This document shows positions 44,184-53,015 of a DNA stretch of 64,000 nucleotides, piece after piece. How positions within the stretch are numbered: position 1 is the first letter of the stretch; every line of letters starts with the position of its first letter. The stretch comes from Cellulosimicrobium protaetiae (lineage in GTDB: Bacteria; Actinomycetota; Actinomycetes; Actinomycetales; Cellulomonadaceae). The position numbers and the translations under genes were made by a program. Under the pieces are notes generated by a model that did not search any database, was not told the DNA's origin, and saw nothing but the letters and a program-made list of their open reading frames with translations. The stretch covers positions 2,418,001 to 2,482,000 of the forward strand of contig NZ_CP052757.1 in NCBI RefSeq assembly GCF_009708005.2, given 5' to 3'.

Positions 44184-44236
44184 GCCTACCTCCGCGTGCC
44201 CCGGACGTCGCGCCGGGCCACCCCGGCGGGTACCCC

Positions 44237-45475
44237 CTAGATGCCCGGCAGGGCGAGCATCTGGTCGAGCGCGACGCGCGCCCAGTGCGCGTCGTCGGCG
44301 TCCACGACGATCCGGTTGACCACGCGGCCCGCGGCGAGCGACTCCATGGCCCAGACCAGGTGCGGCAGGTCGATCCGGTTCATCGTCGAGCAGAAGCACA
44401 CCGTGGAGTCGAGGTAGTGCACCTGCTTGTCCGGGTGGGCGCGCGCGACGCGACGCACCAGGTTGAGCTCCGTCCCGATCGCCCACGACGAGCCCGGCTC
44501 GGCGGCGTCGAGCATCTTGATGATGTACTCCGTCGACCCGACGAAGTCCGCCGCCGTCACGACCTCGTTCTTGCACTCCGGGTGCACGAGCACGTTGACG
44601 TCCGGCACCGCGGCGCGCATGTCGCTCACGTTCTTCGCGGAGAACCGCCCGTGCACCGAGCAGTGCCCGCGCCACAGGATCATGCGCGCGTCGCGCAGCT
44701 CGGCGTCCGTGAGGCCGCCGTTCGGCTTGCGCGGGTCGAACACGACGCAGTCGTCGAGCGACATCGCGAGTTTGAGGACCGCGGTGTTGCGGCCGAGGTG
44801 CTGGTCCGGCAGGAACAGCACCTTGCCCGTGCCGTCCACGCCGCCCACCTGGTCGAACGCCCAGCGCAGCGCGACCTCCGCGTTGGACGACGTGCACACC
44901 GTGCCGCCGTGACGACCCGTGAACGCCTTGATCGCGGCCGAGGAGTTCATGTACGTGACGGGGATCGTGGAGTCGGCGATGCCGACCTCCTCGAGCACGT
45001 CCCACGCGTCCTCGACCTGGTCGATCGCGGCCATGTCGGCCATCGAGCAGCCGGCCGCGAGGTCCGGCAGCACGACCTGCTGCGCGTCGGACGTGAGGAT
45101 GTCCGCGCTCTCCGCCATGAAGTGCACGCCGCAGAACAGGATGAACTCGGCCTCGGGCCGCGCCGCGGCCTCGCGCGCGAGCTTGAACGAGTCGCCCGTC
45201 ACGTCGGCGAAGTCGATGACCTCGTCGCGCTGGTAGTGGTGGCCCAGGACGAACGCGCGCTCGCCCAGCGCGGCGCGCGCCACCCGGGCGCGCTCCACGA
45301 GGTCCGGGTCGCTCGGCGCGGGCAGCTCGCCCACGCACTCGACCCCGCGCTCGGACGCGAGGTCACGGCCCTGACCCAGCAGGAGCAGGGCGGAAGGGCT
45401 GGGTTCGGCGAACCCGCCCTGGCGCGAGGTGTTCGGCCCGCTCACGGACGACAGCAAGGTGCTACCAGTGCTCAC
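44237..45475 (-). CDS. nadA: Quinolinate synthase
   Basis: Iron-sulfur enzyme of 412 residues condensing iminoaspartate with dihydroxyacetone phosphate to quinolinate for NAD synthesis. LGHHYQRDEVIDFADVTGDS starts the first repeat domain. Cluster Cys residues are in LFCGVHFMAES, VLVHPECKNEV and STVCFCSTM. YMNSSAAIKA and LFLPDQHLGRN are further signatures. The GTG at 45475 is preceded, after 6 nt, by GACGAT. nadB and nadC are not adjacent, which is unusual for actinobacteria. The nearby erpA could supply its cluster. Confidence 0.96.
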   Translation of the reverse strand: MSTGSTLLSSVSGPNTSRQGGFAEPSPSALLLLGQGRDLASERGVECVGELPAPSDPDLVERARVARAALGERAFVLGHHYQRDEVIDFADVTGDSFKLAREAAARPEAEFILFCGVHFMAESADILTSDAQQVVLPDLAAGCSMADMAAIDQVEDAWDVLEEVGIADSTIPVTYMNSSAAIKAFTGRHGGTVCTSSNAEVALRWAFDQVGGVDGTGKVLFLPDQHLGRNTAVLKLAMSLDDCVVFDPRKPNGGLTDAELRDARMILWRGHCSVHGRFSAKNVSDMRAAVPDVNVLVHPECKNEVVTAADFVGSTEYIIKMLDAAEPGSSWAIGTELNLVRRVARAHPDKQVHYLDSTVCFCSTMNRIDLPHLVWAMESLAAGRVVNRIVVDADDAHWARVALDQMLALPGI

Positions 45476-45559
45476 GGCACCATCGTCGCACAGCGCCGCC
45501 ACGGTCGAGCGGGCGTCCCGCGGGGACCGGACGGGCCTCGGCCCTGGCACAATCCGGGC

Positions 45560-46780
45560 ATGCGCGTGCTGCTCACCGGGTCCGCCGTCCCGCCCGTGCC
45601 CGACGGCGCATGGCCGGCCGGCGAGACCTCGTCGCCACCCGCCCCCGCCGGTCCGACGCTCGACGACGTCGCGGGTTGGTGGGCGTCGCACGCCACGGTC
45701 GAGACCGTGGCGCTCGCGGCGTCCGGGCCGGCGTTCCTCGACGCGGTCGCGCCCGTCGCGCCGGAGGTCCTCGCCGGGGTGGTCCCGGGGCCGGGCGGGG
45801 GCGACGTCCCGGTCGCGGTCCGCCGTCGGACGCCGGGCGGCGACGGCGCCGGCACGCGCCGGACCGTCTACCTCGACACCTCCCAGGTGCCCGCGACCGG
45901 CGCGGTCGAGGTCCTCGAGCTCGTCGCAGGGCGCGTGGCCGTTCCCGCGCGGTCCTCGACCGCCGTCGGGCACCTCCTGGCGCTCGCGGCCGACGCCGCG
46001 CGCGGACCGGGCGGGGCGCCCGGGCGCGTCGTCCTCGCCACCGGTGGGAGCACGAGCCACGACGGCGGGCTCGGCGCGCTCCTGGCGCTCGCCGGGGCGC
46101 CGGAGCGCGCCGGAGGCCTCCCGACCGCCGTCCCGGCCGACGTCGTGCGGGCCGCGCGGGCCGCGCTGGGCGGCACCGACCTCGTCGCAGCCGTCGCGGC
46201 CGACGTCCCGCTCCTGGGGTTGCACGGGGCGAGCGCGGCGCTCGACGCCCGCAGTGTGGACCCTGCGGTGGCCCAGCACCTCGAGCGCGCGCTCGGCGCG
46301 GTCGCGCACGACGTGGCGTCCGCCGTCGACCGCGTGACGGCGGACGACAGCGGCCCCAGGGGTGCGCTCGCCGGACGGGACCTCCTCGCCGCGTCGACGG
46401 CGGGCCGTCGCCTGGCGGGTCTGCCGGGGTCCGGCAGCGGGGGCGGGCTCGCCCACGCCGTCGTGGCCCTGGGCGGGCGGCTCGTGCCCGCGCTGCGCGT
46501 CGTCGCCGACGACCTGGGCCTCGACGCTCGCCTCGCGGGCGCGGACGTCGTCGTCGTGCTCGCGGACGAGCTCGGGGCGCACGAGCTGGGGGACGGGACG
46601 GTGCACGAGGTCGCCTCCCGCGCCGCCCAGCACGCGCTCCCCGTCGTCGTGGTGGCGCGCGCGGTCGTCGCCGGGCGGCGCGAGCAGGCCGCCGCGGGAC
46701 TCAGCGGCGCGTACGCGTGGGGCGACGGTGATGCGCGCGCCCTCGTGGAGCGCGTCGCGCGCACATGGTCGCGCGGCTGA
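45560..46780 (+). CDS. Divergent glycerate-kinase-family protein
   Basis: A 406-residue protein whose fold follows glycerate kinase: LATGGSTSHDGGLGALLALAGA corresponds to the GGSATNDGG loop, and GLPGSGSGGGLAHAVVALGG to the PGAGAAGGLG loop. The usual TGEGxxDxQSxxGK segment is replaced by VVLADELGAHELGDGTV, so catalysis on glycerate is doubtful. From memory, an equivalent gene (Rv2205c) adjoins the IscA-like Rv2204c in M. tuberculosis, matching the erpA neighbour here. CACAAT (45548-45553) lies 6 nt before the ATG. Confidence 0.75.
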   Translation: MRVLLTGSAVPPVPDGAWPAGETSSPPAPAGPTLDDVAGWWASHATVETVALAASGPAFLDAVAPVAPEVLAGVVPGPGGGDVPVAVRRRTPGGDGAGTRRTVYLDTSQVPATGAVEVLELVAGRVAVPARSSTAVGHLLALAADAARGPGGAPGRVVLATGGSTSHDGGLGALLALAGAPERAGGLPTAVPADVVRAARAALGGTDLVAAVAADVPLLGLHGASAALDARSVDPAVAQHLERALGAVAHDVASAVDRVTADDSGPRGALAGRDLLAASTAGRRLAGLPGSGSGGGLAHAVVALGGRLVPALRVVADDLGLDARLAGADVVVVLADELGAHELGDGTVHEVASRAAQHALPVVVVARAVVAGRREQAAAGLSGAYAWGDGDARALVERVARTWSRG

Positions 46781-46792
46781 CGTCAGCGCTCC

Positions 46793-47221
46793 TCAGCCGA
46801 GGTCGACGGACCCGTCCGTGCGGACGGACCAGGCCGGGTTGTGCGCGACCTCCCACACCAGGCCGTTGGGGTCGGCGACGTGGGCGTGGAAGACGCCGCC
46901 GAACTCGCCCTCCTGCGGCTCCTTGCGGACGGTCCCGCCCGCGGCGACCATCGCCTGCACGAGCTCCACGACCGCGGCCCGGGACCGCACGTTGTGCGAC
47001 AGCGTGAGGCCCGTCGTCGCCGGCGTGGCGTCCGGCGTGCCGGCGTCGCGCGCGAAGGCCGACTCCTCGAAGAAGCCGAGGAGCTGGCCTGCCGCGGAGC
47101 GGTAGAAGACGATCTCGCCGGGCACGTCGAGCTGCGCGGTCCAGCCGAGCGCGCCGTAGAAGCTCCGCGCGGCGTCCAGGTCGCGCGTCGCGACCGTGAC
47201 GAAGTGCAACGACTGGTCCAT
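46793..47221 (-). CDS. VOC-family protein (glyoxalase fold)
   Basis: A 142-residue single VOC unit: HFVTVATRDLDAARSFYGALGW, VFYRSAAGQLLGFFEES and VFHAHVADPNGLVWEVAHNPAW. Metal ligands are plausible at His6 and the Glu of WEVAHNP. The substrate is unknown. The start ATG has GGGAG 5 nt upstream. It is convergent with the glycerate-kinase-like gene, with a 12-bp gap. Confidence 0.87.
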   Translation of the reverse strand: MDQSLHFVTVATRDLDAARSFYGALGWTAQLDVPGEIVFYRSAAGQLLGFFEESAFARDAGTPDATPATTGLTLSHNVRSRAAVVELVQAMVAAGGTVRKEPQEGEFGGVFHAHVADPNGLVWEVAHNPAWSVRTDGSVDLG

Positions 47222-47293
47222 GCGTCTCCCGTCGGCGGGTCGCGCCACCGGTGCGGCGCGGGCTCCGTTCGACCGTACGCCGCCGGGTGGTCG

Positions 47294-47412
47294 TAGACTC
47301 GGGAACACGACCGGCACGAGTGGTGTTGAGGACCTGACGGGATCTCTCTCGAGAGGTCCGTAGAAGCCGGCCACCACCGGGGCAGCACTGCCCCCGACAG
47401 CGCGGAGACGAG
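47294..47412 (+). promoter_or_regulatory. Promoter and structured leader of erpA
   Basis: TAGACT at 47294-47299 is a plausible minus-10, giving a leader of about 105 nt. The leader holds an inverted repeat GGACCT/AGGTCC (47330-47359) enclosing the palindrome CTCTCGAGAG (47346-47355), and a second hairpin GGGGCAG-CA-CTGCCCC (47379-47394) just before the ribosome site. Confidence 0.5.
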
Positions 47413-47763
47413 ATGAGCGAGACCACCGACATTGCCACGCACGGCGTCAACCTGACCGACGGGGCCGCGGACAAGGTCCGCACCCTCCTCGAGCAGGAGG
47501 GTCGCGACGACCTGCGCCTGCGCGTCGCGGTGCAGCCCGGCGGCTGCTCCGGCCTGATCTACCAGCTCTACTTCGACGAGCGCGTGCTCGACGGCGACGC
47601 GCTGCGCGACTACGACGGCGTCGAGGTCGTGGTCGACAAGATGAGCGTCCCCTACCTCGAGGGCGCGACGATCGACTTCGCGGACACGATCGAGAAGCAG
47701 GGCTTCACGATCGACAACCCCAACGCGGGCAGCGCCTGCGCCTGCGGCGGCTCCTTCAGCTGA
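47413..47763 (+). CDS. erpA: Iron-sulfur cluster insertion protein (HesB/IscA family)
   Basis: A 116-residue A-type carrier that passes Fe-S clusters to target proteins. The three ligand cysteines are present, in VQPGGCSGLIYQLYFDE and the C-terminal SACACGGSF. The middle VVDKMSVPYLEGATIDFAD is typical. The ATG has GGAGACGAG just upstream. Targets in this window would include LipA, NadA and the Rieske protein QcrA. A strong hairpin follows, so it is a single-gene unit. Confidence 0.93.
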   Translation: MSETTDIATHGVNLTDGAADKVRTLLEQEGRDDLRLRVAVQPGGCSGLIYQLYFDERVLDGDALRDYDGVEVVVDKMSVPYLEGATIDFADTIEKQGFTIDNPNAGSACACGGSFS

Positions 47764-47801
47764 CCGCCCGGCGTGCCGCGCGCACGCCGATCACGACCGC
47801 A

Positions 47802-47838
47802 CGAGCCCGGTCACCCGCCCCGCGGGTGGCCGGGCTCG
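47802..47838. terminator. Bidirectional terminator after erpA
   Basis: A 17-bp stem with one T-G wobble (47802-47818 with 47822-47838) and a 3-nt loop lie between the convergent erpA and tusA-like genes. Confidence 0.85.
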
Positions 47839-47861
47839 CGTCGTCCTGCGCGAGACCGCCG

Positions 47862-48113
47862 TCAGGGGCCGAGCTCGACCGTGATGGCCCAGGCGTCGGC
47901 GTTCTCGGTGCGGGGGAGCGGCTCCTCGTCGACCACCGCGTGACCGCGCATCCGCGCCCAGGCCGGGACGTCGAGGCGCGCCGCGGGATCGGTCGACCAC
48001 ACGGTCAGGCGCGTCCCGGGCTGCCGGTCGCGTGCCGCCGCGGCGAGCCGGATCACCGGGAGGGGGCAGCGCAGCCCGCGCGCGTCGACCACCTCGGGGG
48101 CCTCGTCCGTCAC
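47862..48113 (-). CDS. TusA-family sulfur carrier
   Basis: An 83-residue sulfur-relay protein. VVDARGLRCPLPVIRLA carries the CPxP motif with the persulfide Cys16, followed by the short alpha/beta fold TRLTVWSTDPAARLDVPAWA. TusA proteins accept persulfide sulfur from a cysteine desulfurase. The GTG at 48113 overlaps the stop of the upstream desulfurase-like gene (GTGA), so the two are translationally coupled and probably form a donor-acceptor pair. Confidence 0.9.
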   Translation of the reverse strand: MTDEAPEVVDARGLRCPLPVIRLAAAARDRQPGTRLTVWSTDPAARLDVPAWARMRGHAVVDEEPLPRTENADAWAITVELGP

Positions 48114-49255
48114 AGGCCCTGCACCCCCAGCGTGGCGCGCACGCGGGCGACGGCCCCGGGCAGCGCGGCGAGCAGGCGGTCGACGTCCGCCTCGCTCGTG
48201 GAGCGGTCGAGCGCGACGCGCACGTTGCCGTGCGTGAGGACGCCCATCGCGGCCAGCACGTGCGACGGCTCGAGCGTGCTCGACGTGCAGGCCGAGCCCG
48301 AGCCGACGGCGATCCCCTCGCGGTCGAGGTCGGTCAGCAGCGCCTCCCCGTCCACGTAGAGGAACGAGAACGTCACCACGTGCGGCAGGCGGTCGACCGG
48401 GTCGCCCACCACCTCGACGTCGGGGATCTGGGCGACACGCGTGCGGACCCGGTCGACGAGCGCGCGCCGCCGCGCGTCCTCGGCCTCGCGGTCCGCCAGC
48501 ACCGCCTGGAGAGCGACGGCGGCCGCGAACGCCGCGGGCACGGACACCCCGCCGGGGGACCACGGGTCGGCGTCCTCGGGGAACGGGCTGCGCCGTCGTA
48601 CGCGAGACCGGATCGCCAGGACCCCGACGCCGGGACCTCCGCCCCAGTCGGCAGGGTCGGCGGCCAGCGCGTCCCACGCCTGCGGGATCTCGTCGTGGCC
48701 CACGCTCGCCCCCGCGTCGACGAGCAGGGGGACACCCGAGGCGCGCGCCACCTCGTGCACGGCTCCGACCGGCTGGCGCGTGCCCACCTCGCCGTTGGCG
48801 AGCTGGAGGGCTGCGAGCGCGACGCCCGGGCGGGCGACGGCGTCGGACATCGCCGCGGCGTCGACCCGACCGACGCGGTCCACGCCGACGACCTCGCGCT
48901 CGAGCCCGCCGTGCTCGGCGGCGTGCAGGACCGCGGCGCGCTCGACCGCGCCGACCACGACACGTCGTCCCACGCGCGACCGGCCGCCGGCGAGCGCCGC
49001 GACCCCGGTGTGCAGGGACGCCGTGTGGTTCGCGGTGAAGACCACCTCTTCCGTCCGCGCGCCGAGCGCGGCGGCGACGGCCTCGCGGGCACCGTCGAGC
49101 AGCGCGGCGGCGCGGCGACCCTCGGCGTGCAGACGGCGCGGGTCGGCCCAGCCGTCGTCGAGCGCGCGGTCGAAGGCCTCGCGCGCGAGCGGGTGCCAGG
49201 GCGCCCGCCCGCCGTTGTCGAGGCGGGCCCGGCGATCGGGGGTGGTGTGTGTCAC
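48110..49255 (-). CDS. Cysteine-desulfurase-like class V aminotransferase lacking the PLP lysine
   Basis: A 381-residue NifS/IscS-type protein. The persulfide loop GSGSACTSSTLEPSHVLAAMG has the catalytic Cys323, the PLP-contact Asp180 is in LLVDAGASVG, and GNVRVALDRST has the substrate Arg. Where family members have an HK(W/x)GGP motif, this protein reads PADWGGGPGVG, placing Asp203 where the PLP Schiff-base Lys should be. The bases on the reverse strand at 48640-48660 read this unambiguously. It may be inactive, or another Lys may serve. AGGAGG is 4 nt before the GTG. TusA follows by overlap. Confidence 0.88.
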   Translation of the reverse strand: MTHTTPDRRARLDNGGRAPWHPLAREAFDRALDDGWADPRRLHAEGRRAAALLDGAREAVAAALGARTEEVVFTANHTASLHTGVAALAGGRSRVGRRVVVGAVERAAVLHAAEHGGLEREVVGVDRVGRVDAAAMSDAVARPGVALAALQLANGEVGTRQPVGAVHEVARASGVPLLVDAGASVGHDEIPQAWDALAADPADWGGGPGVGVLAIRSRVRRRSPFPEDADPWSPGGVSVPAAFAAAVALQAVLADREAEDARRRALVDRVRTRVAQIPDVEVVGDPVDRLPHVVTFSFLYVDGEALLTDLDREGIAVGSGSACTSSTLEPSHVLAAMGVLTHGNVRVALDRSTSEADVDRLLAALPGAVARVRATLGVQGL

Positions 49256-49655
49256 ATGGCCTCCTGGGCGCTGGCGGTCGCGTCGCGGGGCGCGACGAGT
49301 GCGGCGGGGAGCCGGCCGACCGTGCCCGGGTGGGCGCCCGTGCCCTCCCGCGGGGCGTCGGATCGTTGCGCTCGCGCGGACCGCGACGGGGCGTCGGGAC
49401 GAGCCCGCACGCTCCACCGGCACGGTACCGCTCCGCCGGGCTGAGCATCGGTGTGGCAAGGATCTGACAGACCCGGCGCGGGTGTGGTGAACCCGTCCTG
49501 ACCGGCCACGACGTGTGCCGTATCTCGCCCGCCCGCAGCGCGTTCCGGGCCACGAAGGGCGGAATCCCGCGCTAGGCTTCGTGTGTCGAGGACGAAGGTC
49601 CTGTGCTGGGCTCGTAAAGACGGGCACGGGCAGGACGTGACGTGAAAGGCCCCCC
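49256..49655. promoter_or_regulatory. 400-bp divergent promoter region before ctaC
   Basis: No gene is supported here. TAGGCT at 49573-49578 is a plausible ctaC minus-10, giving a leader of about 70 nt with a small hairpin AGGAC/GTCCT. No good minus-35 was found. The left part has only GC-rich sequence upstream of the desulfurase-like gene. Confidence 0.45.
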
Positions 49656-50576
49656 TTGCACTCGCAACCCCCTAGCCGCACACGGCGCACCATCCTGCGG
49701 GCGACGGCCCTCGCCGTCGCCGTCGCTGCGGTGGCGTCCGGCTGCGCCAGCGACACGGTCCAGCGCGGGTTCCTGCCCGGTTACGAGGACGGGGAGGTGA
49801 CCAACCAGACCGCCCGGATCACGTCGCTGTGGACCGGCTCGTGGATCGCCGCGCTCATCGTCGGCGTCATCACGTGGGGCCTCATGCTGTGGTGCGTCGC
49901 CGCCTACCGCAAGCGCAAGGACGACCACCGGCTCCCGGTCCAGACGCGGTACCACCTGCCGCTCGAGATCATGTACACGGCCGTGCCGATCATCATGGTC
50001 CTCGTCCTGTTCTTCTACACGGACCGCGACATGAGCGCGATCCAGGACAAGGACGTCGAGTCCGACCTGACCGTCCAGGTCATCGGCAAGCAGTGGAGCT
50101 GGGACTTCAACTACGTGGACGACGACGTCTACGAGACCGGTCAGCACCTGGCCGACGTCGGCGACACGATGACCGAGGACGCGACGATCGACGGCGCCCC
50201 CGGCACCGCCGCGGAGCTGCCGACGCTCTACCTGCCCGTCGGTGAGTCCGTGCGGTTCGTCCTCGACTCGCGCGACGTCATCCACTCGTTCTGGATCCCG
50301 GCGTTCCTCTACAAGCAGGACATGATCCCGCACCGCACCAACGAGTTCGTCGTCACCCCGGAGCGCGAGGGCGTCTACGCCGGCAAGTGCGCCGAGCTGT
50401 GCGGCGAGCACCACTCCGGGATGCTCTTCAACGTCGAGGTCGTCGACCGCGCGGAGTACGACGCGCAGATGGAGGCGCTCCGCGAGAAGGGCCAGGAGGG
50501 CCAGATCCCGGTCGAAGGGTTCAGCCGCCTCCAGGACCCGAACCCCGTCACTGCTAGCACGGAGGGTGAGCACTGA
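49656..50576 (+). CDS. ctaC: Cytochrome c oxidase subunit II (lipoprotein)
   Basis: Subunit carrying the CuA centre that accepts electrons in the aa3 oxidase. The 306-residue precursor has a lipobox ending at Cys30 (VASGC), two membrane helices (about 61-84 and 104-122) and a cupredoxin domain. CuA ligands are His210 (DVIHSFWIP), Cys245, Glu247, Cys249, His253 and Met256 ([12 protein letters not shown]). The TTG at 49656 was chosen because AAAGG is 7 nt upstream and the signal peptide then has a normal length. It overlaps ctaD by one base. Confidence 0.94.
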   Translation: MHSQPPSRTRRTILRATALAVAVAAVASGCASDTVQRGFLPGYEDGEVTNQTARITSLWTGSWIAALIVGVITWGLMLWCVAAYRKRKDDHRLPVQTRYHLPLEIMYTAVPIIMVLVLFFYTDRDMSAIQDKDVESDLTVQVIGKQWSWDFNYVDDDVYETGQHLADVGDTMTEDATIDGAPGTAAELPTLYLPVGESVRFVLDSRDVIHSFWIPAFLYKQDMIPHRTNEFVVTPEREGVYAGKCAELCGEHHSGMLFNVEVVDRAEYDAQMEALREKGQEGQIPVEGFSRLQDPNPVTASTEGEH

Positions 50577-52399
50577 TGGTCGCGCAGGCCGAAGTCATCC
50601 CCGGTCTCGCCCCCCGGCGTCAGACCCTCGGTCGGACCGTGATCAAGTGGGTCACGTCGACCGACCACAAGACCATCGGGTACATGTACCTGATCACGTC
50701 GTTCATCTTCTTCTGCATCGGCGGCCTCATGGCCCTCGTGATCCGCGCGGAGCTCTTCGAGCCCGGGATCCAGATCGTGCAGAGCAAGGAGCAGTACAAC
50801 CAGCTCTTCACGATGCACGGCACGATCATGCTGCTGCTGTTCGCGACCCCGCTGTTCGCCGGGTTCGCCAACGTCATCATGCCGCTGCAGATCGGTGCGC
50901 CGGACGTCGCCTTCCCGCGGCTCAACATGTTCGCGTACTGGCTCTACCTCTTCGGCGGGCTCATCGCTTCGGCCGGCTTCTTCACGCCGCAGGGTGCCGC
51001 GTCGTTCGGATGGTTCGCCTACGCGCCCTTGTCGAACACGACGTTCAGTCCGGGTCTCGGGGGAGACCTGTGGGTGTTCGGCCTCGCGCTCGCCGGTTTC
51101 GGCACCATCCTCGGTGCCGTCAACTTCATCACGACCATCATCACGATGCGCGCGCCGGGCATGACGATGTTCCGCATGCCGATCTTCACGTGGAACACGC
51201 TCATCACGAGCCTCCTCGTGCTCATGGCGTTCCCGCCCCTGGCCGCCGCGCTCTTCGCGCTCGGCGCCGACCGGCGCTTCGGTGCCCAGATCTTCAACCC
51301 CGAGAACGGGGGAGCGATCCTCTGGCAGCACCTGTTCTGGTTCTTCGGGCACCCTGAGGTCTACATCATCGCGCTGCCGTTCTTCGGCATCGTGTCCGAG
51401 ATCTTCCCGGTCTTCGCCCGCAAGCCGATCTTCGGCTACAAGGGCCTCGTCTACGCGACGATCGCCATCGCGGCCCTCTCCGTCACCGTGTGGGCCCACC
51501 ACATGTACGTGACCGGCGCGGTCCTGCTGCCGTTCTTCGCCTTCATGACGATGCTCATCGCCGTCCCGACCGGTGTGAAGTTCTTCAACTGGATCGGCAC
51601 CTTGTGGAGAGGCAAGCTGACGTTCGAGACACCGATGCTGTGGTCGATCGGCTTCCTCGTGACCTTCCTCTTCGGTGGCCTGACGGGCGTCATCCTGTCG
51701 AGCCCGGCACTGGACTTCCACCTCTCCGACTCGTACTTCGTCGTGGCGCACTTCCACTACGTCGTGTTCGGCACCGTGGTGTTCGCGATGTTCGCGGGCT
51801 TCTACTTCTGGTGGCCCAAGTTCACGGGCCGGATGCTCAACGAGCGCCTCGGCAAGCTGCACTTCTGGCTGCTGTTCATCGGCTTCCACACGACGTTCCT
51901 CATCCAGCACTGGCTGGGCGTCGAGGGCATGCCGCGCCGCTACGCGGACTACGCGCCGTCGGACGGCTTCACCTGGGAGAACCAGGTCTCGACGGTCGGG
52001 GCGTTCATCCTCGCCGCGTCGACGCTGCCCTTCCTCTGGAACGTCTACACGACCTGGCGCAACGCGCCCAAGGTCGAGGTAGACGACCCGTGGGGCTACG
52101 GCCGCTCGCTCGAGTGGGCCACGTCCAGCCCGCCGCCGCGGCACAACTTCACGTCGCTGCCGCGTATCCGCTCGGAGTCACCCGCGTTCGACCTGCACCA
52201 CCCCGAGGTCGCTGCCATGGACCACGCGGAGCCGAACCCGAACGTGCTCGAGCAGGTCTACGGCGAGGCGGACCGTCGCGGTGAGAAGAGCGTCGCGCTC
52301 GACCGCCTGAGCGGTGCGGAGACCGCCAGCGACTCCACGACGACGACGATCGTCGACGAACCCCGCACGGGCACGACGGACGAGGAGGCCGGGAAGTGA
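50576..52399 (+). CDS. ctaD: Cytochrome c oxidase subunit I
   Basis: Catalytic subunit of 607 residues with twelve helices, haem a and the haem a3-CuB site. [17 protein letters not shown] contains a low-spin haem His. [19 protein letters not shown] holds the CuB His and the crosslinked Tyr, WAHHMYVTG the two further CuB His residues, and [14 protein letters not shown] the other haem His ligands. Residues from about 500 form an actinobacterial C-terminal extension. ATG 50576 shares a base with the ctaC stop, and the gene overlaps ctaF at its end. Confidence 0.97.
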   Translation: MVAQAEVIPGLAPRRQTLGRTVIKWVTSTDHKTIGYMYLITSFIFFCIGGLMALVIRAELFEPGIQIVQSKEQYNQLFTMHGTIMLLLFATPLFAGFANVIMPLQIGAPDVAFPRLNMFAYWLYLFGGLIASAGFFTPQGAASFGWFAYAPLSNTTFSPGLGGDLWVFGLALAGFGTILGAVNFITTIITMRAPGMTMFRMPIFTWNTLITSLLVLMAFPPLAAALFALGADRRFGAQIFNPENGGAILWQHLFWFFGHPEVYIIALPFFGIVSEIFPVFARKPIFGYKGLVYATIAIAALSVTVWAHHMYVTGAVLLPFFAFMTMLIAVPTGVKFFNWIGTLWRGKLTFETPMLWSIGFLVTFLFGGLTGVILSSPALDFHLSDSYFVVAHFHYVVFGTVVFAMFAGFYFWWPKFTGRMLNERLGKLHFWLLFIGFHTTFLIQHWLGVEGMPRRYADYAPSDGFTWENQVSTVGAFILAASTLPFLWNVYTTWRNAPKVEVDDPWGYGRSLEWATSSPPPRHNFTSLPRIRSESPAFDLHHPEVAAMDHAEPNPNVLEQVYGEADRRGEKSVALDRLSGAETASDSTTTTIVDEPRTGTTDEEAGK

Positions 52400-52794
52400 A
52401 GGTCGAGTACAAGCTGTTCCTCTACGGGACGCCGTTCTTCATCGCCGCAGGGCTCGTGTACGGCTTCTGGAGCCACTGGGAGCCCGTCGGCTCGGTCGCG
52501 ATCCTCCTGACCGGTGGCCTGGTCGCCATGATCGGCGCCTACCTCATGCTCACCGCGAAGCGGATCGACGCGCGTCCCGAGGACGACCCCGAGGGGCTCG
52601 TCGAGCAGGGTGCCGGAGATCAGGGCGTCTACGCCCCGTGGAGCTGGTGGCCGCTCGCGATCGCCGGGTCCGCCGCCATCGTCTTCCTCGGCCTCGCCGC
52701 GGGCTGGTGGCTCGTGTACGTCGGGATCGCGCTCAGCGCGATCGCGCTCGTCGGCTGGGTCTTCGAGTTCTCGCGCGGGCAGCACGCCCACTGA
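52396..52794 (+). CDS. ctaF: Cytochrome c oxidase subunit IV, actinobacterial
   Basis: A 132-residue membrane protein with four helices, starting [19 protein letters not shown], the usual opening of Cta[34 protein letters not shown] is the inter-helix loop (about 55-87). It stabilises the bc1-aa3 supercomplex. The GTG overlaps the ctaD stop (GTGA). It is the last gene of the ctaCDF unit and is followed by two hairpins. Confidence 0.95.
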   Translation: MKVEYKLFLYGTPFFIAAGLVYGFWSHWEPVGSVAILLTGGLVAMIGAYLMLTAKRIDARPEDDPEGLVEQGAGDQGVYAPWSWWPLAIAGSAAIVFLGLAAGWWLVYVGIALSAIALVGWVFEFSRGQHAH

Positions 52795-52819
52795 TTCGAC
52801 CCGACGTCCTCCGGACGTC

Positions 52820-52858
52820 CGAACGGCCCGGCTCCCGGAGGGGAGACCGGGCCGTTCG
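52820..52858 (+). terminator. Terminator after ctaCDF
   Basis: A 12-bp stem CGAACGGCCCGG/CCGGGCCGTTCG (52820-52831 with 52847-52858) has an inner CTCCC/GGGAG pairing. It lies 25 bp after ctaF. Confidence 0.82.
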
Positions 52859-52943
52859 CCATTCCGGCGTCGTCCGACGCCGACGTCGTGCGCATCTCTC
52901 CATGACCGGGCTCTGACCCTTGTTGCCCGACAGCGCGCCGAAC

Positions 52944-52988
52944 ACGACATGAGGGCCGCTATCCACTGGATAGCGGCCCTCATGTCGT
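52944..52988. repeat. 45-bp near-perfect palindrome
   Basis: Two 22-base arms (52944-52965 and 52967-52988) are exact reverse complements around a single central C. Its AT-richer core (TATCCACTGGATA) differs from the surroundings. It may be a second terminator or a mobile palindromic repeat. It ends 27 bp from the sod remnant. Confidence 0.8.
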
Positions 52989-53015
52989 TCTCGCGGGCGG
53001 GTGGGGTCGTGCTCG

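Noticed and set aside
44237-45475. A nadR-type or NAD riboswitch control site for nadA
   Set aside because: The minus-10 lies 6 nt before the GTG, leaving no leader for a riboswitch, and no palindrome was seen in the 84-bp divergent gap.
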